A stretch of 64,000 nt of DNA from NCBI RefSeq assembly GCF_003044935.1, contig NZ_POXP01000001.1:496001-560000 (forward strand), read 5' to 3'. Positions within the stretch are counted from its first letter, which is position 1. The number at the start of each line of letters is the position of its first letter. This document shows positions 8,979 through 18,093 of the stretch, in pieces. The DNA comes from Neisseria subflava. Lineage in GTDB: Bacteria > Pseudomonadota > Gammaproteobacteria > Burkholderiales > Neisseriaceae. The notes beneath the pieces were generated by a model. The model had not been told where the DNA came from. It saw only the letters and a program-made list of their open reading frames with translations, and searched no databases. Made by a program: the position numbers and the translations under genes.

Positions 8979-9917
8979 ATGGATGCCTATCCTGAAACAG
9001 CGGCCAATCCGCAAAGTATCGTCGAGCTTGTTCCTGTACTGATCGCCATTACAAATGGCAGCTTGAGGGTTTTGACAGTTGCCCAAGGAGAGCTATTACC
9101 CAATGGCTTGCTTGCACCACTTCGCCACTCCTTGCAGGCAGGGGTCAGGATGTGGGTCGCCAAGCAGACATCTCAGCCTATGGGTTATGTAGAACAGCTT
9201 TATACGTTTGTCGATACGCGCCGCCAAAACGAGCAAGGCCTGCCTGTCTTATACGTCAGCTATTTGGGACTGGTGCGCGAAGCGGCCGACAGCATTCTTC
9301 ATCCCGATGCGAAATGGCAGGACTGCTACTGCTATTTTCCGTGGGAAGATTTGCGTGCTGACGGCGGGCAGCGCGACGCCATCGTCAGCCGCCTGCGCAT
9401 TTGGGCAAACTCGGCGGATACGGAGGAAGTGCGCCAGAAGCGGCTCAAGCGCATTCATTTGTGCTGGGGGGTAGAACCTGAAAACTGGTCGGAAGAATAC
9501 GTTTTGCAACGCTATGAAATGCTGTATGAAAGCGGCCTGATAGCGGAAGCCACCGAGCTTCAGGAAAACTTCGACTTCGCACTCACGGGGCAGCCCATGC
9601 GCCACGACCACCGTCGTGTACTGGCGACAGCCTTATCCCGCCTACGCGCCAAAATCAAATACCGTCCCGTGATTTTTGAACTGATGCCGCCCGAATTTAC
9701 ACTGCTGCAACTGCAAAACAGCGTCGAAGCCATCAGCGGCAGATTGTTGCATAAGCAAAACTTCCGCCGCCAGATTCAGCAGCAAAACCTCATCGAGCCG
9801 TCGGATACCGGCGTATCAGGCAGTAAAGGCCGTCCTGCACAGCTTTACCGATTCCGCGACGATGTCCTGCCCGATCAGCTGATTTCTGATATCGGACTGC
9901 CGCTGGGCAGTCGCTAA
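8979..9917 (+). CDS. NadQ/NrtR-type transcriptional regulator of NAD synthesis
   Basis: A 312-residue protein with a Nudix-like N-terminal half lacking an obvious Nudix box (residues about 15-170, with MGYVEQLYTFVDTRR and YFPWEDLR). A C-terminal winged-helix region follows (RPVIFELMPPEFTLLQLQNS, NFRRQI, KGRPAQLYRFRDDVLP). This is the pattern of NadQ/NrtR regulators, which sense NAD-related metabolites and repress NAD genes. Position between nadA and nadC and the adjacent palindrome support the role. It probably forms a unit with nadC, 74 bases downstream. The exact subfamily (NadQ versus NrtR) and the ligand cannot be settled from the sequence. Confidence 0.8.
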   Translation: MDAYPETAANPQSIVELVPVLIAITNGSLRVLTVAQGELLPNGLLAPLRHSLQAGVRMWVAKQTSQPMGYVEQLYTFVDTRRQNEQGLPVLYVSYLGLVREAADSILHPDAKWQDCYCYFPWEDLRADGGQRDAIVSRLRIWANSADTEEVRQKRLKRIHLCWGVEPENWSEEYVLQRYEMLYESGLIAEATELQENFDFALTGQPMRHDHRRVLATALSRLRAKIKYRPVIFELMPPEFTLLQLQNSVEAISGRLLHKQNFRRQIQQQNLIEPSDTGVSGSKGRPAQLYRFRDDVLPDQLISDIGLPLGSR

Positions 9918-9991
9918 CTGATTTTCAGACGGCCTCAAATTAAATTTTGCCCCATCGGGCAATATCAATATTTTTCAACAAAGGAACCTTC

Positions 9992-10873
9992 ATGTCGTCT
10001 GAGAATAGTCTTCTACCTCTACCCGATACCCTGTTGCGCCCCATGGTAGAACAAGCCTTGAGCGAAGATCTGGGCAGGCGAGGAGATATTACGTCCGCAG
10101 CTGTCATCGCTCCCGATAAAACTGCCAAACTTTTCCTGAACAGTCGTGAGGACGGCATAATCGCAGGCATGGACTTGGCGCGTCTTGCCTTTCAGACGAT
10201 GAATCCGTCCGTCCGTTTCCAAGCTGAAATTCAAGACGGGCAAGCCGTTCGCGCAGGTCAGACGCTTGCCGCCGTCGAAGGCAACGCCCGCGCGCTGCTC
10301 GCCGCTGAACGCACCGCGCTCAACTACCTCACGCACTTAAGCGGCATCGCCACCGCCACCGCACGTGCCGTTGCCGAAGTCGCTGAATACGGCACAGACA
10401 TCGTGTGCAGCCGCAAAACCATCCCACTGCTTCGCGTCCTGCAAAAATACGCCGTCAGGGCAGGCGGCGGCGTGAACCACCGCATGGGCTTGGACGACGC
10501 CGTGCTCATCAAAGACAACCACCTCGCCTATTGCGGCAGCATCGCCCAAGCCGTGCAGCAGGCAAAACAGGCTGTCGGACCGTTGACCTGCGTGGAAATC
10601 GAAGTGGACACGTTGGCACAACTGGACGAAGCCATCGCAGCGGGCGCGGAACGGATTTTGCTGGACAACATGGACGACGAAACCCTGAAAGAAGCGGCAA
10701 ACCGCTGCCACACGCAAACCGCCCACCCACACACCGTCTATTGCGAAGCATCGGGCGGCATCGGCTTCGATCGCTTATGGAGCGTAGCGCAAACCGGCGT
10801 GGACGGCATCGCCCTCGGTTATCTGACCCACAGCAGCCATTCGTTGGATATAGGATTGGATTTCGTGGCTTAA
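9992..10873 (+). CDS. nadC: nicotinate-nucleotide pyrophosphorylase (carboxylating)
   Basis: A 293-residue quinolinate phosphoribosyltransferase, the third step of de novo NAD synthesis. Typical motifs are EDLGRRGDITSAAVI, ERTALNYLTHLSGIATATA, CSRKTIPLLRVLQKYAVRAGG and the C-terminal EASGGIGFDRL. The frame is open further upstream from a TTG, but AAAGGAACC before the ATG at 9992 marks the real start. It lies downstream of the NadQ-type regulator in the same direction, with a DUS in the gap, so all NAD de novo genes are within 4.8 kb. Confidence 0.96.
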   Translation: MSSENSLLPLPDTLLRPMVEQALSEDLGRRGDITSAAVIAPDKTAKLFLNSREDGIIAGMDLARLAFQTMNPSVRFQAEIQDGQAVRAGQTLAAVEGNARALLAAERTALNYLTHLSGIATATARAVAEVAEYGTDIVCSRKTIPLLRVLQKYAVRAGGGVNHRMGLDDAVLIKDNHLAYCGSIAQAVQQAKQAVGPLTCVEIEVDTLAQLDEAIAAGAERILLDNMDDETLKEAANRCHTQTAHPHTVYCEASGGIGFDRLWSVAQTGVDGIALGYLTHSSHSLDIGLDFVA

Positions 10874-10893
10874 ATTTCGAGTTTGCTATAAAG

Positions 10894-10940
10894 CAAAGGC
10901 CGTCTGAAATATAGACGTTTCATTTTCAAGCAGCCTTTTT
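10894..10940 (+). terminator. degenerate DUS-type terminator after nadC
   Basis: An AGGCCGTCTGAA arm followed by a decayed second arm and CAGCCTTTTT form an imperfect hairpin with a T-run, 20 bases after the nadC stop. Confidence 0.55.
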
Positions 10941-11029
10941 GCTTCCAAAGCAGAAGATATAAAAATTATGCAGGTTAGCTTCAACTTTCATATAACATAA
11001 AAGAGTAGGGCATAACTAAGCCATCATGA

Positions 11030-11066
11030 AAAAAGCCGTCTGAAACCCAATGTTCAGACGGCTTTT
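11030..11066. terminator. DUS inverted-repeat terminator
   Basis: AAAAGCCGTCTGAA and its reverse copy with an 8-base loop and a T5 run. It sits just downstream of the minus-strand TonB-dependent receptor and probably ends both converging transcripts. Confidence 0.85.
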
Positions 11067-11091
11067 TACTCCCAAAATGATTAATTGATCA

Positions 11092-14000
11092 TTACCATTT
11101 TCCAGTTATCCCAATACGGATTGTCCTGCCCGGTGCGGGCATATAGGAGCGGCTCATCGGGTCGAGGTAGTAGCGGTTGGTCAGGTTGCTGCCCACAAGC
11201 TCGGCGGTCAGATTTTTGCCGATTTTGTAGCGCAAATAGGCGTCCCATATGGCGACAGGCTGCCAACGCATGGTATCTGTATCCGCTTGAAGATTATAGT
11301 CATTGATACGGTTTAATTGATCGTAATATGCCTGCCATACCGTACGGCGGTTTCGATACACACGGCTGTGATAATGGAAGCGGATGCCGCTTTCCAGCTT
11401 GTTACGGAAGAAGCGTCCGCCCAAATCAGCATCAATCGACCAGCGCGGTTGAACCATACTGGCAAGATAACCGTTATCGGTCAAACCGCCGTAATTGCAT
11501 TCGGGCGCGGGAATAAATCCGCCGCCAGTCAAGTAACTGGAATCATGTACACTGGAAACGGAAAAAGATTTGTCGCAAACTTTGTTTTTGAGCGTACGCA
11601 ATACGCCGACTCCTCCAAAAAACCTGCCGCTGTCGAAGCGTGCCTGTAACTCCACGCCGGTACGGATTTGTTTGTCGAATTGCTCGAATTCAAAATTCTC
11701 GTCCCTGTCGATGATATTTTTGGTTTTGTTGCGGAAGTAGTTGATGCGGAAATCCGCATTTTTCATTTTTGGAAACAGTCCAGTTAAATCATGAATGTAG
11801 CCGACTTCCCAGTTTTTGGCGTGTTCGGGCTGCCAACCGTATCCCATTCGTGCAAATGAACCCGCAGCAGTCGAGAAGCCATAAGTCCCCTCAAATATGC
11901 TGGGGAAACGTAGGGATTCGGTATAGCGCAGATAGGCTCGGGCATTATCGGTAAAATTGACGGCGGCTGAGAATGCAGGAGCCCATCCGCTGCCACCCTG
12001 TTTGTGGGCGCGCTGCAGTTCGTTAGGTGTAATAGGAGCCCTATACATTCTTAGAATGTCATAATTAGGTATATATTTTTGAACTACGCGCGGACTGTCG
12101 GGATTGCTTGGATCATAAGCAGGATTGACGGCTTGACTATGCAACTCGGGAATAGCAAACCAAGGATGATTGGCAGGATTCAGACGACCTTTGTCGTCTT
12201 TCAGCCAATAGTATTTCAGCTTATCCAGCCTTGGTCTGTTTTCGTCATGAAAGGGAGTAAGATTTAATATTGCCACCCCTCTATCATCTATTACGATACT
12301 GTCTCTTGCCGCATTGAATTCGTCATTGTTAACCGCATTCAGATAATCACGATATTCCTGCTCGGTTGCTACACGGGTAAACTGAAATACCTGACCTCGA
12401 TTGACTTGTAAGGGATTGTTGTATTTGTCAAATCCGGTTTTTAACCGCTCGTTGTCGTCCTGTATCTTGAAGTTGGTATAGCGCGCTCCTGCCGTCAGAG
12501 TCAGCCAGCTCATCGGCTGGTAGCGGAAATTGAAACCAAAATTCCATTCTCTGCGCCTACCGTTTCTCGGCTCGCCGAATCTTGTCAGCTCGGTATTGGT
12601 AACCAATTGCTTTGCTTCTATTTCCTCCCTGTATTTGTCCAAGCCGTCATGGCTCAATTCTTCTGAAAACTCATTGCGCGATCTCAATTTTTCATTCTGG
12701 AAGTCACCTATCAGAGTCAACGTCAGCTTGTCATGCAGCTTCATGCGGTTGGAAAAATTGAAACCGTTACGGGTATTGTTAGCATAGTAGGCATTGCCCT
12801 CTATGGTATTGAAGCGTCCGTTGGTATTCGGAAGCTGTTCGACGACATTCGGTTTTTTCGTGTAACCCAATGCCTCATACATGCGCTTGGTTTCTTCATT
12901 GTAGGTATTCCAGCGACTCATCACAGTTTTCCACATCATTAAATTGTCCACCCTGTCTTCATACAGGGCGTCGCCGGGCGAACCGCCTGCAGTATTGGTT
13001 TTGGATTTGGTACGGGTCGTCCACAATGACGCATCGAAATCTATCCAACGGCTGCCTTCGGGCTTCCATGAATAGTCGATATTGTAGGAACGCTGTTTCA
13101 CCCATGCCCTCGGCCACTCCGCAATTTTATTTAAATTGTCGGGCGTACTGAAAATCGGGCCGATGACGCGGGAAGGCATGATTTCGCCGAAAGTGGAGTC
13201 GGTATGGCGCAGGCCGAATTTGAGCGTTTGGCGGTTCGGCAGGCGGAAGGTGGTTTTACCCAGCCATGATTTATTTTCCAGCGAAGTATTGGTTACCTCT
13301 CCGCCCGGATGATAAAAAAGTCCGATACGGGCAATATCGGGTGCACCCAGCATGGCTTCACTACCGTAAAATTTTTCGCCTCTTGCAGCGGCATCTGCAA
13401 TCTGCCTGTTTAATTCATTGACCGTTTCCATTGTCCAAGGACCGATATAGCCGTAGCGCTCCGCCTCTTTTTTGCCGGAAAAATAATTGCCTTTACTGCG
13501 GTAGGCATAGGCGAGCATGGCATCGAAATTGTCCTGCTTGGTGGCGGCGGCAATGCGGTAGGCTTTATCCTCCCCAAATCTATTGCGTCCGCTGAAACGT
13601 TGATTGACGCGGTCGGTATCATTCAACATCGCCCGCCAAATACCGCCAAGCGCGACAGCAGGTGCATCCAATGTCCGATAATCAACTGATTTTTCATAGA
13701 CATTGGTACGCTGCTTGATAGAATTATTGGCAGCTTCCGCCTTCACTTCAAAGCCGTATTTCTGCCCTTCGGGGACAATATCGTCGGCATCGATGGTTTT
13801 CAGGGCGACGGAGCCGCCTATGCCGCTTTTCATATCACGGCTGAACGAGGGGCCTTTTTCGATGGAAACGCTGCTGATGATGTTGGGGTCGACGTAGTTG
13901 CGGTTGTTTGCGCCTGCGTAGCCGCGCCAGACGGTAATCGCCTGCTCCGTGCCGTCGATGGTAACGGGAATCCGCCCCTGCCCCTGCACGCCGCGTATAT

Positions 14001-14292
14001 TGGGATCCAGCGCGCCGCTGTTGCGCGCGTCACCGCTGTACACGCCGGACATACCGCTCAAAAGGTCGGATACGGTGTTGCCCTTGAAGGTTTCGACTTC
14101 GTTTTTGCTCTTGTAAAGATTGACGATTTCGCGGGTATAGACGCGGTTTTTACCGATTTCGTCTTTATTGCGTGTGCCTTTGACAGTTATGGTATCGAGA
14201 ATAACTGTCGAATTATCTGCAGCATAAACGGCAGGGACGAAACCAATGGCGGCGATGCAGGCGGAGAGGGTGGTGACTTTGATCGGTTGCAT
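11092..14292 (-). CDS. large TonB-dependent outer-membrane receptor
   Basis: A 1066-residue outer-membrane transporter. The start at 14292 gives a clean signal peptide ending in AVYA, while the upstream extension does not. A TonB box (ILDTITVKG) is followed by a plug domain (VSDLLSGMSGVYSG, PVTIDGTEQ, SVSIEKGPSFSRDMKSGIGG). The beta-barrel ends in IRIGITGKW with the terminal aromatic residue. Length and loops place it with the haemoglobin/transferrin/HasR-like group and recall the neisserial TdfG type; the ligand is not determinable here. It is transcribed away from the haem cluster. A Fur-box-like sequence 90 bases upstream suggests iron repression. Confidence 0.88.
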   Translation of the reverse strand: MQPIKVTTLSACIAAIGFVPAVYAADNSTVILDTITVKGTRNKDEIGKNRVYTREIVNLYKSKNEVETFKGNTVSDLLSGMSGVYSGDARNSGALDPNIRGVQGQGRIPVTIDGTEQAITVWRGYAGANNRNYVDPNIISSVSIEKGPSFSRDMKSGIGGSVALKTIDADDIVPEGQKYGFEVKAEAANNSIKQRTNVYEKSVDYRTLDAPAVALGGIWRAMLNDTDRVNQRFSGRNRFGEDKAYRIAAATKQDNFDAMLAYAYRSKGNYFSGKKEAERYGYIGPWTMETVNELNRQIADAAARGEKFYGSEAMLGAPDIARIGLFYHPGGEVTNTSLENKSWLGKTTFRLPNRQTLKFGLRHTDSTFGEIMPSRVIGPIFSTPDNLNKIAEWPRAWVKQRSYNIDYSWKPEGSRWIDFDASLWTTRTKSKTNTAGGSPGDALYEDRVDNLMMWKTVMSRWNTYNEETKRMYEALGYTKKPNVVEQLPNTNGRFNTIEGNAYYANNTRNGFNFSNRMKLHDKLTLTLIGDFQNEKLRSRNEFSEELSHDGLDKYREEIEAKQLVTNTELTRFGEPRNGRRREWNFGFNFRYQPMSWLTLTAGARYTNFKIQDDNERLKTGFDKYNNPLQVNRGQVFQFTRVATEQEYRDYLNAVNNDEFNAARDSIVIDDRGVAILNLTPFHDENRPRLDKLKYYWLKDDKGRLNPANHPWFAIPELHSQAVNPAYDPSNPDSPRVVQKYIPNYDILRMYRAPITPNELQRAHKQGGSGWAPAFSAAVNFTDNARAYLRYTESLRFPSIFEGTYGFSTAAGSFARMGYGWQPEHAKNWEVGYIHDLTGLFPKMKNADFRINYFRNKTKNIIDRDENFEFEQFDKQIRTGVELQARFDSGRFFGGVGVLRTLKNKVCDKSFSVSSVHDSSYLTGGGFIPAPECNYGGLTDNGYLASMVQPRWSIDADLGGRFFRNKLESGIRFHYHSRVYRNRRTVWQAYYDQLNRINDYNLQADTDTMRWQPVAIWDAYLRYKIGKNLTAELVGSNLTNRYYLDPMSRSYMPAPGRTIRIGITGKW

Positions 14293-14381
14293 AGAATGTA
14301 TCCATATAACTTGATTGGTAAGGCCGTCTGAACAAGACAGACCGGAAATAGATGCGATTACACTCTGACTAAAATAATACA

Positions 14382-14400
14382 AATAAGTTTGATTATTATT
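14382..14400 (-). promoter_or_regulatory. candidate Fur box upstream of the large TonB receptor
   Basis: On the minus strand AATAATAATCAAACTTATT matches the 19-bp Fur consensus at about 12 of 19 positions. Position and receptor type make iron control likely, but the match is only moderate. Confidence 0.4.
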
Positions 14401-14583
14401 TATAATTTTATGAAATTCTAACTAATTTTAATAATATGGAAATGTTTTTTGAGTTTGAGGTAAATAGAAGGGTGAGAAATAAGAGGAACAAATAAAAACT
14501 TGTTTGAATATTTCAGACAGGCTTGGATTCGGATTCCAAATGCAACATCCGAATACCAGTGGTTGGAACAGATTCAAGAATAA

Positions 14584-14749
14584 AACACTTGGCGTTTCGT
14601 GGCTAAATGTTTTCCTCTGCGATGTACTTCTCGATCATTGTCGATGATGGTGTCGGCCTCCTAATTGCCGATGCGGGATTTTTGGTCGACAACGGCAGGT
14701 CTGTTTTCTATGCCGACGCGGTCGGGCACTTTGCCTCTGATCCATGAAT
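14584..14749 (-). mobile_element. IS30-family transposase remnant
   Basis: Read on the minus strand, this stretch gives WIRGKVPDRVGIENRP, then QKSRIGN, a stop, EADTIIDNDREVH and a final ATKRQVF. RIGxWEADTI is the signature around the first catalytic aspartate of IS30-family transposases, of which IS1655 is the common neisserial member. The tryptophan codon is a stop (TAG at 14661-14663 on the minus strand) and only about 55 codons remain, with no visible ends. It is a dead fragment between the two divergent TonB receptors. Confidence 0.75.
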
Positions 14750-14847
14750 TATTTATCCAGCTACGTCATACTATATTTTGCGTTTTTGAAGTGGTTTTTA
14801 GTGCTATCTTGTGGTTCCTAAACTTGCAAAAACTGCCTATTTGTTTT

Positions 14848-14866
14848 ATAAATGAAAACCATTTTT
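14848..14866 (+). promoter_or_regulatory. candidate Fur box upstream of the haem receptor
   Basis: ATAAATGAAAACCATTTTT matches the core AATGATAATCATT of the Fur consensus with few changes and lies 22 bases before the receptor ATG, so repressor bound there would cover the promoter or ribosome-entry region. Confidence 0.6.
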
Positions 14867-14888
14867 ATTCAAATAATAGGGTCATGTA

Positions 14889-17087
14889 ATGAAAAAGAAA
14901 TCGATTGCCTGTGTGGTAGGGGCGGTTTTTTCCGGACAGTTATATGCGGCTCAGATGCCGGTGGCTCAGGCAGAAATAGAACCTGTGGTGGTTACGGCCG
15001 ACCGCAATGCGCAAACCTTGGATAAAGCCGCTCCGAATGTGTCGGTTATCGGACGCAAAACCTTGAATCAAGCCTCGGCGCAGAATTTGGACGATATCGT
15101 GATGTATGAGCCCGGCGTCAGCGTGCCGTCAGACAACAACCGCCGCGGTCATGCCGGTATCAATATCCGAGGCATAGACGGCAACCGCATTCTGATGATG
15201 GTGGACGGCGTGCGCATTCCCGAATCTTATGCAGGCGGCGGCTCCAACGGCGCGATTTCGGGACGTGATATGGTCGAAAGCGACACGCTCAAGCAGGTCG
15301 ATATTGTCAAAGGCCCTTATTCCGCGCTGTACGGCAGCGATGCGCTCGGTGGCGTAGTGAACATGGTGACGCTCTCACCGAGTGATTTCGTCGATGCGGG
15401 CAAACGCGGGCATTTCGGTTTGAAACACGGCTACCGCAGCCGCGACCGCAGCCATGGAGTTACTGCGACTGTGGCAGGTTTCCATGAAAACGCTGAAGGT
15501 CTGCTGATGCTGACGCGCCGTCAAGGTCATGAAACCGAAAATATGGGCAGCGATACCAGCTACTCGACTGCGCGTACTGCCACCAATCCACAGAAAAACA
15601 ATGCCTACAATATCTTGGCGAAAGGCAATATCGGCAACGAACGCCACCGCTTGGAAACTTTGTACGAACAGTATTACCACGCCAACGATACCGTATTGGC
15701 AAACGGCTTGGGTTCGCAATCGCACGGGCCGGTAACCATCGCAACATCTGAGAGCAATGCTCGCGACCGTATCCGCCGTCAACGTATCGAAGCGGGCTAC
15801 CGCTACGCTGGCGAAGGCCGTCTGAAAGAAGCCAACCTGACTGCCTATCAGCAAAAACTGCGTACGGAAGACGATGCTGTCGATGCGAGTATTACGCGTA
15901 TGGGCGCGCGCCAATTAGGTAACTCGACCCGTTATTCCGACTACGGTTTCAATCAGACCATACGCGGGCTGAACGGGCGCGGCGTGTGGGAATTTGACGG
16001 CGCGGTCAAACAAACCGTCGTTGCCGGCGCAGAATACAAACACACTGAGACCGCCCGTCCGCGCGACAGCCTGACAGTGGACAATCTGACCGGCGCCGTC
16101 AGCAAAGTTTATGCAGGCAGCACCTATCCGAATAAAACCTTCCCCGACAGCAAGCGCAAAACGTTCAGCGTTTACGCGCAAGACAGCCTGACCTTCGGCA
16201 ACGGCATCGTCCTGACCCCGGCCTTGCGTTACGAAAAAGACAAGCTGAACACGTCGACCGACCAAGCCTATCTCAACGCCAATCCCAGCGGAACGGCGAC
16301 GCGCTTTAGCGATTCCGCGTTTACGCCCAGCCTGCGCCTGAGCGTGCCGATGGGTGAGCAGTTCACCGGTTTTGCCACTTATTCCCAAGGCTTCCGTACG
16401 CCGCCGTTTGACAGCGCAACCATGGCGTTTACCAATACGACCTACGGCTATGCCGTCATTCCCAATGCCAAACTCAAATCCGAACGCTCCAACAGCTTTG
16501 AATTGGGGATGAAGTTCAAAAACGAACGCGCCCGTGCGCAAGTCACCGCGTTCTACAACCGTTACCGTAACTTCATCAACCGCACTGAAATCGGCACCTC
16601 CACCGTTGGCAGACGCCCGATTATCCAGTACCAATATCAAAACCTTGATCACGTCAAAACCTACGGTGCCGAAGCTTCTGCCGCCTACAAATTCCTGCCG
16701 GGCTGGCAAGTCTCCGGCAGCATCGCTTGGATGCGAGGTGAGCAGCAGGACGGCAAACCATTGGATTCCGCTTATCCGCTTAACGGCGTTTTGGGTTTGG
16801 ATTACACGCAGGAAAAATGGGGTGTCGGCACCAAGCTGCGCTGGTCGAAAAAACACAGCCGCGTCAGCAGCGACACTGTTTTCCAAGCGCCGGGTTATGG
16901 CGTATGGGATGTCGGCGCGTGGTACAAGCCGTTTAAAAACCTTGAAATCGGCGCAAACATCTACAACGTCGGCAACAAAAAATACTGGCAGCACGCAGAC
17001 GTTGCCGGCATGAGCCGTACCAGTGTGATGGACTTGTACACTGAAAGCGGCCGCAATTTCGCCGCAACCGTACAACTGAAGTTCTAA
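14889..17087 (+). CDS. TonB-dependent haem/haemoglobin receptor
   Basis: A 732-residue outer-membrane receptor: signal peptide of about 20 residues, TonB box IEPVVVTADRN, then a plug domain (INIRGIDGNRILMMVDGVRI, VDIVKGPYSALYGSDALGGV). The 22-strand barrel ends in AATVQLKF. The FRTPPFDSATMAF segment resembles the FRAP/NPNL-type region of haem receptors. It heads a cluster with haem binding protein, permease and ATPase genes and the ChuW/HutW enzyme, so haem or haemoproteins are the likely cargo. A Fur-like box lies just upstream. Confidence 0.9.
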   Translation: MKKKSIACVVGAVFSGQLYAAQMPVAQAEIEPVVVTADRNAQTLDKAAPNVSVIGRKTLNQASAQNLDDIVMYEPGVSVPSDNNRRGHAGINIRGIDGNRILMMVDGVRIPESYAGGGSNGAISGRDMVESDTLKQVDIVKGPYSALYGSDALGGVVNMVTLSPSDFVDAGKRGHFGLKHGYRSRDRSHGVTATVAGFHENAEGLLMLTRRQGHETENMGSDTSYSTARTATNPQKNNAYNILAKGNIGNERHRLETLYEQYYHANDTVLANGLGSQSHGPVTIATSESNARDRIRRQRIEAGYRYAGEGRLKEANLTAYQQKLRTEDDAVDASITRMGARQLGNSTRYSDYGFNQTIRGLNGRGVWEFDGAVKQTVVAGAEYKHTETARPRDSLTVDNLTGAVSKVYAGSTYPNKTFPDSKRKTFSVYAQDSLTFGNGIVLTPALRYEKDKLNTSTDQAYLNANPSGTATRFSDSAFTPSLRLSVPMGEQFTGFATYSQGFRTPPFDSATMAFTNTTYGYAVIPNAKLKSERSNSFELGMKFKNERARAQVTAFYNRYRNFINRTEIGTSTVGRRPIIQYQYQNLDHVKTYGAEASAAYKFLPGWQVSGSIAWMRGEQQDGKPLDSAYPLNGVLGLDYTQEKWGVGTKLRWSKKHSRVSSDTVFQAPGYGVWDVGAWYKPFKNLEIGANIYNVGNKKYWQHADVAGMSRTSVMDLYTESGRNFAATVQLKF

Positions 17088-17100
17088 TGTGATTCAACCG

Positions 17101-17140
17101 TTTTCAGACGGCCTGAGAAAGCGAGCAGGCCGTCTGAAAG
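17101..17140. repeat. inverted DUS pair between receptor and hmuT
   Basis: CAGACGGCCT and AGGCCGTCTG arms around a 16-base loop. There is no T-run after it on the plus strand, so it may only attenuate transcription into hmuT. Confidence 0.75.
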
Positions 17141-17159
17141 CATGCGACAAGGAAAAACA

Positions 17160-17951
17160 ATGAAACTCAAACTCCTCCTGCTTTCCGCGCTTATTTCGTT
17201 GGCCGGCACTGCACACGCGCAACGCATCGTCGTGTTGACACCCGATACGGCAGACATCGTTGCCGCGCTCGGCGCATTGGACGAAATCGTCGGCCGCGAT
17301 CAGACCGTTCAAAATCCGGCGTTGAAAAACAAGCCCAGTATCGGCATTCATCGCCGTCTGACGGTTGAACCGATTGTGGCCGCCAAACCCGACATCGTCA
17401 TCGGTTCATGGATGGCGCAGCCTGCCGATATTTTTGCCCACCTGCAAAAAGCAGGCATTAAAGCCGTCAATGTTGCGCCCGATGACAGCATCGCCGCCTA
17501 TCCGCAAAGTATCCGCAACATTGGTCAGCTTATCGGCAAAAGCGCGCAGGCGGACAAGTTGGCCAGTAAGTGGCAGGCGGATATGAAACAGCAGCCTTCC
17601 AGCGGCAAACGCTACCTCTTCAGCTACGACGGGCGCATCGTATCGGGCAAGAATACTGCCGCCGACGAAATCATCCGCCGTGCCGGCGGTATCAATGCCG
17701 CAGCCGCCATTGACGGCCTCAAACCGATGACGCGTGAGGCATGGATTGCGGCCAAACCTGACATCATCATTATTGCCGACCACAACACCGCCATGATAGG
17801 CAACGTCAAAACCTTTGCCGCACGCCCCGAAATCGCCGGCTCGCCTGCCGCGAAAAACGGCAAGATTTATTTGTGGAAGGCCAACGATATGTTCCGTTAC
17901 GGGCTGGATACGCCGCAAGTGATTCAGCGTTTGCACGGTTTGGCGAAATAA
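17160..17951 (+). CDS. hmuT: haem ABC transporter, periplasmic haem-binding protein
   Basis: A 263-residue class III substrate-binding protein with signal peptide (LISLAGTAHA). The start at 17160 follows AAGGAAAAACA; the six upstream codons are not signal-like. RIVVLTPDTADIVAALGALDEIVGRD and PSIGIHRRLTVEPIVAAKPDIV are characteristic of HmuT/HutB proteins that hand haem to HmuU. Followed by the permease gene (142 bases downstream, with a DUS in the gap). Confidence 0.9.
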   Translation: MKLKLLLLSALISLAGTAHAQRIVVLTPDTADIVAALGALDEIVGRDQTVQNPALKNKPSIGIHRRLTVEPIVAAKPDIVIGSWMAQPADIFAHLQKAGIKAVNVAPDDSIAAYPQSIRNIGQLIGKSAQADKLASKWQADMKQQPSSGKRYLFSYDGRIVSGKNTAADEIIRRAGGINAAAAIDGLKPMTREAWIAAKPDIIIIADHNTAMIGNVKTFAARPEIAGSPAAKNGKIYLWKANDMFRYGLDTPQVIQRLHGLAK

Positions 17952-18093
17952 ACGCGCCTGTTTTGAAAAACCTGTCTGATTTTTGTTTTCAGACGGCCTT
18001 GATTTGTTCCTTCTTATTGAGGAGGAAGCAAAACGGTTGTCTTAAAAATGCCGTCTGAAACCGTCCCTCAATCCGCTTAAACCGCATGATGTC

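Noticed and set aside
15915-17075. 386-codon open frame antisense to the haem receptor
   Set aside because: Overlaps a clear TonB-dependent receptor gene; no ribosome site or domain. It is a shadow frame.
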